Below are positions 33,658 to 43,236 of a DNA stretch of 64,000 nt, piece by piece (positions within the stretch are counted from its first letter, which is position 1; every line of letters starts with the position of its first letter). A program made the translations under genes and the position numbers. Location: positions 62,001 through 126,000 of the forward strand of contig NZ_JAHXYW010000006.1 of the NCBI RefSeq assembly GCF_019969725.1. Direction: 5' to 3'. Below the pieces are notes generated by a model. It was not told the origin of the DNA and made no database searches. It worked only from the letters and a program-made list of their open reading frames with translations. The stretch is from Neobacillus bataviensis (GTDB lineage Bacteria > Bacillota > Bacilli > Bacillales_B > DSM-18226).

Positions 33658-35985
33658 ATGAAAGTCGAATTAGTCAATGATTTCGGAAATTGTGAAGAGC
33701 TCCCTCTAAAAAGCAAAGCTTTCCAATTAACTACATTTTTAAATTATTTAAGAGTAGTTCCTAAATCTTATCAAGTAGAGGATATCCTGATAAATGGGGA
33801 TACATATGAATGTAATTTAGTTGAGAATGTGCTGATTATACCCTGTTATTTTAATCTGGAAAATAGTTGTACGATTCAGATTGTGTACAATGAACAGATT
33901 CTAAGGTATTCATTTAAGTATGTCCCCTCCTTAATCGTGGAAAAAAATACAATTGAGTCGTTGGCGGACTTCTATAGAAGAACTTCTGAGTGGCTAGGGG
34001 AAGGAGTTTGTTCGGTTGATCTTCTCATTGATGGAATTAATAGCGGCCATTTAAACCTTCTTCATCTTTTAGATCCTCTTACTGGGATGGATGATCAATC
34101 TGTACTTGATGAGATAATGAAAGCTTTGCCTCTTGCGTTAAATATTTGTTCACGACCAAGGCAACACTTGAAAGTAGATGAAGAAATCTTAGATGTTGAA
34201 TTAGTCAAAAGAATCAATCCGGCTGCCCTCCAACACTTATCATCACATTCTGAGCATTGGAGAGCAAGAACGATAACCGGGCTTGTTCCTTCACGCTTAA
34301 GAGCAGAAATTTATGAAGATGACATCAATATTTATGAGAATACTTTTTTTAAAATGGCGATGGACAAAATTCTAAAATATATCAGTATTAAAGATGAAGA
34401 ATTAAAGCTGGCAATCGCACAAAGCAATACTCTTGTGGACTGGGAACGTTACGGTCAAATCATTAATGACTATAAAAGAGCCGAAATCCTTTATAAACTA
34501 TTACCTAAATTTGATTTTGATTCTGAAGAGGAAAAGAAAAAGCAATATCAACAATTAAAAAATAAAATCGATAAACTTGCAAAGCAAATATCATCGATAG
34601 TTTCTACAAGATTTTATCAGAGTATCGATAAGTTTAAGATATTGGAGCTTCCAATCCAACCAACCAACATTCTCAAAATGGATAATCGGTACAATGAGAT
34701 TTTTAAGTTGTGGAACAAGCTACTTACATTAGAAATAAAAGAGAAAACACAAGAAGAACTGACAGGTGCAACCATTCCCGATATCAACCGATATTATGTC
34801 ATGTACGTTCAAACAGTATTAGTTTATTCTTTTCATCTTATGGGATATCAATTTAATTCGGAGTCCTTTATTGAGATTGAAGATGCTAAGAGCAAGATGA
34901 TTGCTAAATTCGGCGATAGTCGATTTGAAATCCATTGTTCCACGGAGACAAAGAATCAATTTTTCGATCAGATCAGCATTAGGATTATAGAAAAGCTCAA
35001 TCATGAAGTGATCATTCCAGCTGGTTGTGATATAAGTGAGCATTTAATGGAGTTTAAGGACATATGTGAAATCAGCTCTTCTGATTTATCCATCCTAAGG
35101 TTTAAAAAGAAGCCGACTAAACAAATTGAAAAGCAGTTGAGCCATATTTTTAAAGATGAACAATTAGTTAAAAAGGCCTTGACTAAGGAAGCTAAAAAAG
35201 AGTTGGACCAAATGGATAAAATTTGGAGAAAATTCTTAAGCAATGAATTAATTAAATTGAAGGAACCTAGGTCCTACACTATCAATATATACCCAATCCT
35301 TAATTCAATTGGAATTGATGAAATTGATCTGAAGCGCTTTACGAAAACCCTACTAGATGGGGGGCTGCAGGGTCAAGAAACCGAAAATGTGAGTAATATC
35401 TTTGTTCTGCCGATGGATATATATAAGTTTGGAAATGTGCAGGATCATAAATTAATAAATAGGTTAATTAATTATGGGGAGGCATATGATATGGATGATG
35501 CTTCCACATGGGGGAATTATCAAGTTGGCCTATTACCTATTTCTCAAACGGAAATTAACTCGACTCAAAGATTTATCAAACTTTTATCTCTGCATTTAAA
35601 TCGACTGGCAATTAAATGGGGAATTTCGGATGAAATGTGCCCAACTTGTGGGTCAAGCCACACACAGCAGATTGATCCAAGTACGTGGGTCTGCAAGAGT
35701 TCGGATTGCGGAGTATTATGGGGTGTCACAAAGTGCAGTAATGGCTGTGAGGAGGAATATGAATGGATAAGGCCATCATTAGATCTTTCTCACATAGCTA
35801 TAAATAAGGGCGAAAACCCATTACAACAAAAGTTAGATAAGGAAAGCTTATTTAATAGATTAACAATAACTGATTTTAATATCTTTCTAGAAAATAAGGT
35901 AGTTAAATATGTACCTAAATGCCCAAGATGTGGGTCATCTTCCGAACCTGCAAAGGTTGATGCACAAGAAATGTTAAGTATATAG
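33658..35985 (+). CDS. DUF2357-family partner of the McrB-like ATPase, with zinc ribbons
   Basis: 775 residues from the ATG at 33658, nine bases after GGGGGA that lies inside the end of the previous gene. The N-terminal 120 residues are strand-rich; residues 160-260 contain SRPRQHLKVDEEILDVELVK and RARTITGLVPSRLRAEIYED, the DUF2357 pattern seen next to McrB-like genes. The middle is helical and may hide a degenerate PD-(D/E)xK fold, but I cannot point to a catalytic triad. The C-terminus has two zinc ribbons (CPTCGSS...CKSSDCG near 660 and CPRCGSS near 757). It is the last of nine genes and is followed by a terminator. Confidence 0.75.
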   Translation: MKVELVNDFGNCEELPLKSKAFQLTTFLNYLRVVPKSYQVEDILINGDTYECNLVENVLIIPCYFNLENSCTIQIVYNEQILRYSFKYVPSLIVEKNTIESLADFYRRTSEWLGEGVCSVDLLIDGINSGHLNLLHLLDPLTGMDDQSVLDEIMKALPLALNICSRPRQHLKVDEEILDVELVKRINPAALQHLSSHSEHWRARTITGLVPSRLRAEIYEDDINIYENTFFKMAMDKILKYISIKDEELKLAIAQSNTLVDWERYGQIINDYKRAEILYKLLPKFDFDSEEEKKKQYQQLKNKIDKLAKQISSIVSTRFYQSIDKFKILELPIQPTNILKMDNRYNEIFKLWNKLLTLEIKEKTQEELTGATIPDINRYYVMYVQTVLVYSFHLMGYQFNSESFIEIEDAKSKMIAKFGDSRFEIHCSTETKNQFFDQISIRIIEKLNHEVIIPAGCDISEHLMEFKDICEISSSDLSILRFKKKPTKQIEKQLSHIFKDEQLVKKALTKEAKKELDQMDKIWRKFLSNELIKLKEPRSYTINIYPILNSIGIDEIDLKRFTKTLLDGGLQGQETENVSNIFVLPMDIYKFGNVQDHKLINRLINYGEAYDMDDASTWGNYQVGLLPISQTEINSTQRFIKLLSLHLNRLAIKWGISDEMCPTCGSSHTQQIDPSTWVCKSSDCGVLWGVTKCSNGCEEEYEWIRPSLDLSHIAINKGENPLQQKLDKESLFNRLTITDFNIFLENKVVKYVPKCPRCGSSSEPAKVDAQEMLSI

Positions 35986-36031
35986 ATATCTACAGTAGTC
36001 TGGAAGTAACCAAGTTGTGTAGTTTACATTG

Positions 36032-36063
36032 ATCCCTCTAACAAAATTGTTAGGGGGATTTTT
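36032..36063 (+). terminator. Terminator of the island array
   Basis: ATCCCTCTAACA / TGTTAGGGGGAT, a 12-bp stem with one G-T pair, a four-base loop and a T-run, 47 bases after the DUF2357 stop. Confidence 0.9.
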
Positions 36064-36935
36064 GAAAAGTCATATTCATTTTAGCCCGGTGTTACCGTTA
36101 TGACAATCTTTTCATCCGTAAGGCTGGATAAATTCACAATTGAAGCATACTAATGCCGTTGTTAATTAAACGATTGATTAGTGTTGAATAGTTGGACATA
36201 TAACAAAACGATGTAAGTTTTTGAGAAACGAGTCCGGTATTGCGGAATGGTGCTTTTTTTCTGCGGTATTCTCATACGGTTCTCGACAATTTTCTTTCTT
36301 GCTTGGTGTGGGAAATCTTTATATATCAGCATGTGCAGCTTTTTTAATCAATCGATTGATTAGTATATTTAATTTAGAATTTAGTAGAAAGTATGTCGTT
36401 TAGTGGAAATAGTAGCGTGAAACCTAATGAAATCTAATTTTTATTGCATGTTTCAACAAATTTTTCATAGTTTAGAGGGGGAAGTGCTTATATTTCAAGG
36501 ATTGCAGCAGAACTAATTAAACGTTTGTTTAAAAGGGAAAATTGACTAGAAAACAAGAAAATCACCCTATTCTGTCGAAGCATTAGGATGATTTTTTAAA
36601 ATTTCAGGATAGGAGATTTAATAAATTTCTTATATAAGTCGTTGTTAATGGATTGGGCGTTCGCAATCAGTTATCGTAATTAAATTGCCAGCAAATATTA
36701 TGGGGTCACCAGATTTTATACCCGAATATTAGTTAGCCCTTTTTCAGAAAGAATATGCACCGTAACATATCTAATCGTGATAGAATACAGGCTATAGGAA
36801 TATTTTACCGTGTGGATATGCTTTTTTTTTTTTGCATTTTTTTTAGGATTTAATAACCATCATTTCGCTAACTATTACAAAAGGAAATTTAATTAATTTA
36901 ACTTAAAGAATTTAGGCATATTGAGGTGAGAAAGC
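36064..36935. repeat. 870-base gene-free stretch with three palindromic-end repeats
   Basis: TTAATTAAACGATTGATTAG at 36164, TTAATCAATCGATTGATTAG at about 36345 and AATTAAACGTTTGTTTAA at 36515 belong to the same family as 12641. A hairpin with AAAATCACCCTA / TAGGATGATTTTTT at 36558-36600 resembles a terminator. No gene is convincing. It appears to be a repeat landing zone inside the island. Confidence 0.55.
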
Positions 36936-37536
36936 ATGGGAACGTTTCAAATTGAAAAGATAATCCTTCCTTATTTGCGGGATGAACTTCATGAGAGGAA
37001 ATCACGGGATCCTCTCGTTGTTCCACACTTTGCACTGGAATGGAAGGGACCAGGTGTTTCAAATGGGTATGGCTTCGGTGAATGGAAGACGGAGCAATAC
37101 TTTCGAGAGCAAGGCTTCTATGCGATTAACAACGAATTTAATCTATTATCAAAGAAATCAAAATTTGATCCATACAATCAATATATTGCCTCATTAATTG
37201 GCAAGACAAAAATAGATAGCTTTCAGACAAACGCTCAAAGATTAATTCAGCAAGGAAATTCAATTGAAAACCCTGACTTATTCGTATTTATCTTGAATGA
37301 CTATTTTTTTACCGAAGTAAAAAAGGAAAAAAGACAAACTACGCGAACCTCAAATAGTCTTTATGTATCTCTCAAAATTATTACTCGGAGTAGATAGTAA
37401 ATTAGTGTATCTTTCTGATACAGAAAAAGCGGTTTGTACAGAATTGATGACCATTGAAAAGCCGTTAGCTTATGAAGTCTTAAAAAAGTCGTGGAAAAAC
37501 AGAAATTTACGAAATATAAGGAGAGTGAATACATAA
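36936..37536 (+). pseudogene. VRR-NUC-type nuclease gene with a frameshift
   Basis: The first 132 codons encode an N-terminal helix region and then NPDLFVFILNDYFFTEVKKE, the PD-D-ExK active site of VRR-NUC nucleases. At the A-run 37327-37332 the frame shifts: the original frame gives RQTTRTSNSL, but the frame starting at 37333 gives DKLREPQIVFMYLSKLLLG, the expected next VRR-NUC helix, and runs to a stop at 37534-37536. One extra A explains the break. The next gene's ATG overlaps that stop (TAATG), so both frames were clearly once one gene. This may be a true mutation, phase variation, or a homopolymer sequencing error. Confidence 0.85.
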
Positions 37537-37844
37537 TGAAAGATGAACTCAGGGTGAATATAGTCAAATTAAACAATTATAAGTCCGTGAGAAAAATGGA
37601 AGAGCTGCGGGAATATCCTGATTGTTATGAGTATTGCATAGTTCCTAATTATGAAGACAAATTCGCTGGATCCCACACCGAATGCATTCAGATGGATGAA
37701 TGCTTTGCTAATTTAATCAAAAACGGGGACCATTATGTTCTGATTGCTATCATTTTTAGTCATGAATGGAAAGTACAAGATATTCTTGAATGGCTAGAAA
37801 ACTATGAAATTACTTTGCACCCAACCTACTGCCACTCCATTTGA
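37536..37844 (+). CDS. Small protein translationally coupled to the VRR-NUC gene
   Basis: 102 residues from the ATG at 37536 with AAGGAGAG nine bases upstream; a longer frame from 37491 is less likely. The sequence (MKDELRVNIVKLNNYKSVRK, CIVPNYEDKFAGSHTECIQM, HPTYCHSI) is a compact alpha/beta mix with several Cys and His. I do not recognise it. The TAATG overlap with the nuclease gene means they would be made together, as in toxin-immunity or nuclease-inhibitor pairs. Confidence 0.65.
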   Translation: MKDELRVNIVKLNNYKSVRKMEELREYPDCYEYCIVPNYEDKFAGSHTECIQMDECFANLIKNGDHYVLIAIIFSHEWKVQDILEWLENYEITLHPTYCHSI

Positions 37845-37975
37845 CCTTCAAAATATCCATTCCATTGTTGATGCAAAAAAAGTTTAAGGATTTTCCACTA
37901 GTTTTAAGTGAGTGAGGAGCAAAAGCTATTACTCTAGATCCAGATGGCCTTACTTACTCGTCCAGTGATATCCAA

Positions 37976-38250
37976 TTAAATGATTTTTTTCTTACTTCTA
38001 TATAAATTTCCATTACCTTCGTCATCCTTATCTACATAAATGAAACATATCTTTTTATCTTTTTTCATTATACCTGTACTGTTGGAAATAATTTCAATTG
38101 GACCCCGATATAAATAACCAATTACATCTATATTTCTTTTATCTCTTTATAAATTTGAATGAGATGCGTTTCTCAAAGTCAGTGCGATAGGCATTATGAT
38201 GCTTCCATCAGCATCTAATTGATTATCAAAACCAAACTGGTCCTCCAAAC
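37976..38250 (-). pseudogene. Decayed minus-strand gene remnant
   Basis: A single minus-strand frame reads GLEDQFGFDNQLDADGSIIM, PIALTLRNASHSNL, one stop, then RDKRNIDVIGYLYRGPIEII, SNSTGIMKKDKKICFIYVDK and DDEGNGNLYRSKKKII before a final stop. The amino-acid composition is protein-like across the stop and no start exists. It looks like an eroded gene; family unknown. Confidence 0.4.
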
Positions 38251-38393
38251 CTTAATGGAACATCACATTACATATTGAATGAAGCCTTTATATTCTATGA
38301 TTTGTATAAAAAAACCTTTTTATTTTTTATTTAATCTAATAAAATATTATTAAAAATGGAAAATTAACCAAAATTTGTTGGAGAGGGTTTAGA

Positions 38394-39200
38394 ATGAATA
38401 TGGAGAAGATAGGACATTGTAGGTTATGTGGGATGGAAGGAGTCCTGGAAGATAGTCATATAGTGCCAAGGTTTATAGGTAGATGGTTAAGAAAAACATC
38501 AGAAGCAGGAGATTTAAGGAATCCCTTTAATCCTAATAAACCTGAAAATGATTTGTTAAGTATATACCTCCTATGTAGTAAGTGTGAGGATATGTTTAAC
38601 AAATCTGAAACTATTTTTTCTAAAAAAATATTTCATAAATATCAAGAGGGTGCTAGTAAATTTGATTATGATGATTGGCTAATAAATTTTGTTATCTCAT
38701 TAAGTTGGCGTATTGGAACTTTATACTTTATTAATAATTCTTTTGATGAAACTAATAGTAAGCATTTGCAATTAAATGAGGCATTAAATATATGGGGAAG
38801 TTATTTACTTGGTGATGGCACGAATTTTGGTAATTACAATCACCACTTATATTTTGTAGATGATAGGATATCTGAACTTAATGTCGGTTATAAATTTTAT
38901 TTAAATAGGAGTGTTGATGGACATGTAGGATTTTTACCTAATGGCGAGATGATTATTTATTGCATGTTACCAGGAATGTTAATTGTTTCCAATGTTTCGC
39001 CAAAATCAAGAAAGGGGTGGAAAGGAACAAATATTAATAGATTTGGGACACTTCAAAAAAACAAACAAAACGGTCCCGCTGACATTGCAAATTACATGAT
39101 AGATCGTGCTATTCTTTCTACCTATTTCCTTTTTAGCGGGATGAGTGAACGGCAAAAAGAGAAAATTAAAGAAAAGGTTTCAAAGAAAAAGACCAACTAG
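38394..39200 (+). CDS. HNH-endonuclease-like zinc-finger protein
   Basis: 268 residues, ATG after GGAGAGGG. The N-terminus has a treble-clef pattern CRLCGMEGVLEDSHIVPRFI with a second CxxC in LLCSKCEDMFNKSE at about residues 62-75. The DSHIVP segment is the HNH-type active-site strand seen in many unclassified HNH proteins of defence islands. The remaining 190 residues are strand-rich with aromatic residues and end in a basic tail. It could be a nuclease effector; no partner gene is adjacent. It is followed by a terminator. Confidence 0.65.
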   Translation: MNMEKIGHCRLCGMEGVLEDSHIVPRFIGRWLRKTSEAGDLRNPFNPNKPENDLLSIYLLCSKCEDMFNKSETIFSKKIFHKYQEGASKFDYDDWLINFVISLSWRIGTLYFINNSFDETNSKHLQLNEALNIWGSYLLGDGTNFGNYNHHLYFVDDRISELNVGYKFYLNRSVDGHVGFLPNGEMIIYCMLPGMLIVSNVSPKSRKGWKGTNINRFGTLQKNKQNGPADIANYMIDRAILSTYFLFSGMSERQKEKIKEKVSKKKTN

Positions 39201-39225
39201 CTACTAAGTTATTATACTGATTTAT

Positions 39226-39278
39226 AAAAAGGATAATGCCGTAGCCCTTGTTAGCTTCTTTATCCTTTTGCTTTTTTT
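39226..39278 (+). terminator. Terminator after the HNH-like gene
   Basis: AAAAAGGATAA / TTATCCTTTT stem with a long loop and a following T-run. Confidence 0.7.
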
Positions 39279-39566
39279 AATCCTTAGACACATTCGTAAG
39301 TTGATGAGGTTTGGTAAACGGATAATTTAACAAGCACTATACGGTTTAAGTAAATTTCAATACAATTTTATTTAGGAAGATAAATATTTCTAAATCTTTC
39401 TGAAGAAATGTACTTAAACTAACTTACCCCTTTAGTTCAATAAGAAAAGGCGATTACTATTACGTTCAATAAAAAAGGATTGCTGCAACCTAACGTCAAT
39501 ACTTAAGATGGAGAGCATATGTTTTTTAGAGGTTCACGATTTATCGCCTTTGGGTTATTGGTTGTA

Positions 39567-39857
39567 TCATTCTGGCACATTAAAGCAGGCGTACCAGAAC
39601 TTCTCTTCATATATTTCAGATTTGTCAAAACCATCCGTTTTTTTGGAATATACTCGTTTCCCATCAAGGTGAAAATTAACTATAGAATGCTTCTTATCGT
39701 CCCATTTCAATGAAATGAATAAATTTGCTTTTGGAAAAATTTAAAGTAATCGGTTCATTTGTTCTTGCACCATTTGTATTTTTTCATTTGATATTAATAA
39801 CTTCACTCTCACACTTACATAGAAGGATTTTCTAACACATCTGATAAACTAAAATCT
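39567..39857 (-). pseudogene. Decayed minus-strand gene remnant
   Basis: One minus-strand frame reads RKSFYVSVRVKLLISNEKIQ, MVQEQMNRLL, one stop, then IFPKANLFISLKWDDKKHSI, VNFHLDGKRVYSKKTDGFDK and SEIYEEKFWYACFNVPE before a terminal stop at 39567. It is protein-like but lacks a start. A plus-strand open frame over the same bases (39519-39713) is less protein-like. Bases 39279-39566 hold nothing I can name. Confidence 0.4.
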
Positions 39858-39970
39858 TTGATGTGCAATCTACAATGTTATGCAGAGTATTAAGACAATT
39901 ATATTTGTAATTTAGGATAATTGCTCCTTGGGCATAAAAACTTTTTATCAAATTACTCATTCTTGTTCCA

Positions 39971-40042
39971 CTAAACTGTCCCGTTAGTGCAACAAAAAAG
40001 GAATCGCCGCAGCAGCCATCCCAATTTTTAACTCTCGCACCC
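39971..40042 (-). repeat. GCAAGAGTTAAA-type hairpin repeat, inverted copy
   Basis: Its reverse complement, with GAGTTAAAAATTGGGATGGC and CACTAACGGGACAGTTTAG, matches copies at 58003, 61741 and 62758. The rest of 39858-40188 shows nothing. Confidence 0.65.
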
Positions 40043-40188
40043 CTAAAGCTTAAGTAGAAACCTTCAGATTTTTCTTAAGACACTTTAACCATATCTAATC
40101 TTTTGTCCCTACATAAAAAAGGAATCTTATTGAAGAAAAGCAACCAAATTGCTGATTTGCTTTACAAATCTATTAAATTAAACAGTGC

Positions 40189-41490
40189 TTATTTAAAACT
40201 TTGCTTATAACTATATGCAATATTATCTTGATAAATATTTTCAAATTCATTTAATAGTGTTTCATCAGAATAATTAAATCTATATTTTCCAACTTTTCTT
40301 TTCTTTTGTGAACTAAAAATGGTTGCCATTATTTCTATATCCATTGACGGTAAAATCATTGATGATTTTCGAAAATGTTGTGGCTCTTTAAAATTTTTGT
40401 GTGCATTTGGATCATTATTATTAACGTAGAATGGGAAATCCTTTTCATTACCGAAGAAATTATTACCTATTAATTCTCTACTTAGACCTAATCCCCTATC
40501 AGAATAGACAGCGTTGTAAAAAATATTTAAAAGAATTTCTTCTGAGAGTTGAGCTCTAAGGATTCCTATAAACTCAGCTTTCTTCTTATCACTATAATCA
40601 AAGCTATTATTAATAACCTTAATAATCCTGTGAGTATTTCTGAAAAGGTGACCTAGTTCATCATAGTATTTATTAAAAATATTGTTACACGCAATTTGCA
40701 TTTCTTGGTATTGCACAGGACATGTTAATACTCTTTTTTTAAATGCGTATTCATGCTTTATTTTTTTGTAAAAATCAGTACTTTCAATTAATAATTGTGT
40801 GAATGGATCACTAAATAATCTTTTCTTATTTTTTTCACTCAATTTAACTACTGTAGTTGGATAACCTTCACACATTTCATTTATTGTATACCATAACCTA
40901 TGTAATACTCTACGCTCTCTTTTTGTAATTGCTCTAATATAAATATCTCTATTATGTTCTAGATTTACTTTGAGTTTATTCTCATATTTTGATAAGTCTA
41001 CAGAATTGATTAAATCCAATAATTCTTTTTCGTTATCTGAAAAGTATGATCTAAGGAACTCCCGACCACGCCTTAAATAAAAATCAAAATTATTAAGGTC
41101 ATCCTTAATTTCTTTAAGAACCTTAGGAAAAATTTCTTTATCCATTTCTTTTATAATATCATTATTTAATTTAATCAGATTCATTATGGTTGACTCTGTT
41201 TTTGTTTCTTTATTTGCTAGGGCAGTTTTATTAGATGTCTGTACAGCTATTATTACAGAAGACGTAGTAATAACTAAAGCACACAATTGAGCCAATGTAC
41301 GGAAAAAGTCAGCATCATTAACAAAAGTAAAATTAGCACTATTTGACCAAAAAGTAAATGCTCCCAAAATAAAAGTAATGCAGCAAATTAAAATCCAACC
41401 TAAATTAATTTGTTTAATTTTAAATGACGTTATTACTAATATTATTAGAATTAAAGTAAATGGTATTAAATAATTTAATAAATTGTACAT
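40189..41490 (-). CDS. Membrane protein of the putative phage abortive-infection (putAbiC) type
   Basis: 433 residues. Two or three N-terminal membrane helices (FTLILIILVITSF, WILICCITFILGAFTFW, FRTLAQLCALVITTSSVIIA) lead into a long cytosolic helical domain. Motifs LVITTSSVIIAVQ...N, LFRNTHRIIKVINNSFDY and IGILRAQLSEEILLNIFYNA match the putAbiC (PF16872-like) pattern, where a YFR/LFR-x-x-H block precedes R-A-Q-L-S. Such proteins are linked to abortive phage infection, with unknown mechanism. The gene is alone on the minus strand inside the island. The start has only a weak site upstream (AAAGGGAGAT). Confidence 0.65.
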   Translation of the reverse strand: MYNLLNYLIPFTLILIILVITSFKIKQINLGWILICCITFILGAFTFWSNSANFTFVNDADFFRTLAQLCALVITTSSVIIAVQTSNKTALANKETKTESTIMNLIKLNNDIIKEMDKEIFPKVLKEIKDDLNNFDFYLRRGREFLRSYFSDNEKELLDLINSVDLSKYENKLKVNLEHNRDIYIRAITKRERRVLHRLWYTINEMCEGYPTTVVKLSEKNKKRLFSDPFTQLLIESTDFYKKIKHEYAFKKRVLTCPVQYQEMQIACNNIFNKYYDELGHLFRNTHRIIKVINNSFDYSDKKKAEFIGILRAQLSEEILLNIFYNAVYSDRGLGLSRELIGNNFFGNEKDFPFYVNNNDPNAHKNFKEPQHFRKSSMILPSMDIEIMATIFSSQKKRKVGKYRFNYSDETLLNEFENIYQDNIAYSYKQSFK

Positions 41491-42150
41491 AATTATAAGT
41501 TTATCTCCCTTTTTAAAAGAAAAAGTACGTTAAGTTAAATAATAAATATAGTTAAACTAGATCTACTTTATTATATTGATTTGTGTTTCCCCAATGTTCA
41601 TCCAAAATTAAGAAATATTAATTTTGTCATTACTCTGACTACTTAAAACAAAACCTAAAAAAAGAACTGTTATCAATAAAAGAATGTCCAACTTATCCCC
41701 CCGCCATCTAACTCCTTTTCGTTTCTCCTCTTCATGTTATGTCTTAGCCTCTTTGTCTAAACTATTAATATTAGAGTAAAGTAAAACATTTAATATGTAT
41801 AGTAAAATTGGAATATTATAGATACGGTTATTTATTCCTATAATCAAATTGTTGCTAATACTCTGATAATAAATTTCTTTTCCGTTTTCTCCCATGAAAC
41901 TGCCAGGCTGAATGATAGGACAAAAGGGGCAATATTTGCATGTAAGCATTTTATGTATTATGAAATGGGGACAGTTTTAAGGAGAATTTGATTAATTATA
42001 TAAATTGAAATTGTTAGGAGAGTTTCAATGGCCAATTTTTTTAAAAAGATTAAAAGAAAATACTGAAAGGCTCTTCAAAGTTACTAAAGGATAGTGAGGG
42101 TTATATAAGGAAGGTTATCGAAATTCTTGGAGCACAGTCTGGGGTATATT
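41491..42150. other. Gene-poor region within the island
   Basis: About 650 AT-rich bases between divergent genes. A 70-codon minus-strand frame at 41737-41949 (MLTCKYCPFCPIIQPGSFMG) has no ribosome site and is doubtful. Nothing else could be named. Confidence 0.3.
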
Positions 42151-43189
42151 ATGGATAATTCACTATTAAAGAGATTTGCAGAGATTAAAAATTCACTTTC
42201 TGAAGAACGTGAAACATTTTTTGATATTTGTGGGTATCCCCATTATGAAAATGTTGTTTCGAATGTATTAGCATTCTTTTTTGATCCAGGAAAAGGACAT
42301 GGATTAGGAACGCTATGTATAGAAGCAATAATGCAAGTTCTTGAATCTAAAACATATGGCATAGATGGGTTTTGGGAAGTGGAAAGGGAAGTAAGGACAG
42401 AAAAAGGAAACTATATTGATATTGTCTTGCGAAGTGATAATACAGTCATTGTGATAGAAAACAAGATTTATGCATCTGTATACAATGATCTTCAAGACTA
42501 CATAGGATTTATTCAGAGAACGAATAAAGGTAAAAAAAGTTTATGGAGTAGTATTGTGTTTGCAACCACCGAATCACAAAGGATTTATTGATGAATTTAA
42601 AATTGTCACATATGATGAGTTTTTTGGAAGGGTACGACAACTATTAGGATATGCCATTGAGAAGGCGGATTCACGTTACTTGCAAATACTGACCGATCTA
42701 ATGACCAATGTCAGGAAGTTGAAAGTGGGGACAAAAATGGACAGCAATTTTTTCAAGTTTGTATCAGAAAACAATAAAGAAATAGTAGATTTGTTGGGGA
42801 AAATTAAAGAGTACCGTGATCAATTAAGGAGCAAAGTAAAGCAAATAAAAGAAATGGTTCCCGACCAAATAGAAGGAATTTCAATCATTAAATTTGAATG
42901 GAGAGAGCCAAATCAGTTATTTGATATAGCTGTATCAGAGTTTGTTCTGAATAACGGAGTAAAACTGGTCATTGACTCTAAGTTTGACTATTCAGGTTGG
43001 ACATTTGAGATATTTCAAAGAGGAAACATTAGAGATTTTGATGTGGAGGATTATTGTCATAAGAGAAGTATTTCAGGGGTAAAAATAGTAGAAAGATATA
43101 AATGGGTGGAGTCATTTCCTTTCGATGAAGAGATACCAAAAGTAGCAGATAAAATTACGGAACTTATTAGATTGCTTACTAAGGAGTAG
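42151..43189 (+). pseudogene. PDDEXK_4-type nuclease gene with a frameshift
   Basis: From the ATG at 42151, SEERETFFDICGYPHYENVV, NVLAFFFDPGKGHGLGTLCI and then NYIDIVLRSDNTVIVIENKI give the PD-(D/E)xK active site (D in IDIVL, E-N-K) of the PDDEXK_4 family. Near 42552-42560 the frame breaks: frame 1 ends ATTESQRIY, while the next frame continues LCLQPPNHKGFIDEFKIVTY and runs to 43189 with a helical C-terminus. The expected IVL-L-x-P...KGFI path crosses the break, so one base has been lost. If real, the nuclease is inactive. It is the last gene before the right direct repeat. Confidence 0.8.
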
Positions 43190-43236
43190 AAGAGATTATT
43201 GTACCTTCTTTAACCATTAAATGATGAACAGGGTGG

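Noticed and set aside
21580..35985. Array as BREX or DISARM
   Set aside because: No methyltransferase, PglZ-type phosphatase, Lon-like protease or DrmA/DrmB-like proteins are present.
36221..36403. 60-codon plus-strand frame
   Set aside because: It runs through palindromic-end repeats and has no ribosome site or protein-like pattern.
39519..39713. 64-codon plus-strand frame with a GGAGAG site
   Set aside because: The minus strand over the same bases reads as a more protein-like decayed gene, and the plus-strand product shows no conserved pattern.
41737..41949. 70-codon minus-strand frame with two CxxC-like motifs
   Set aside because: No ribosome site and low-complexity Ile/Asn-rich end; too weak to call a gene.
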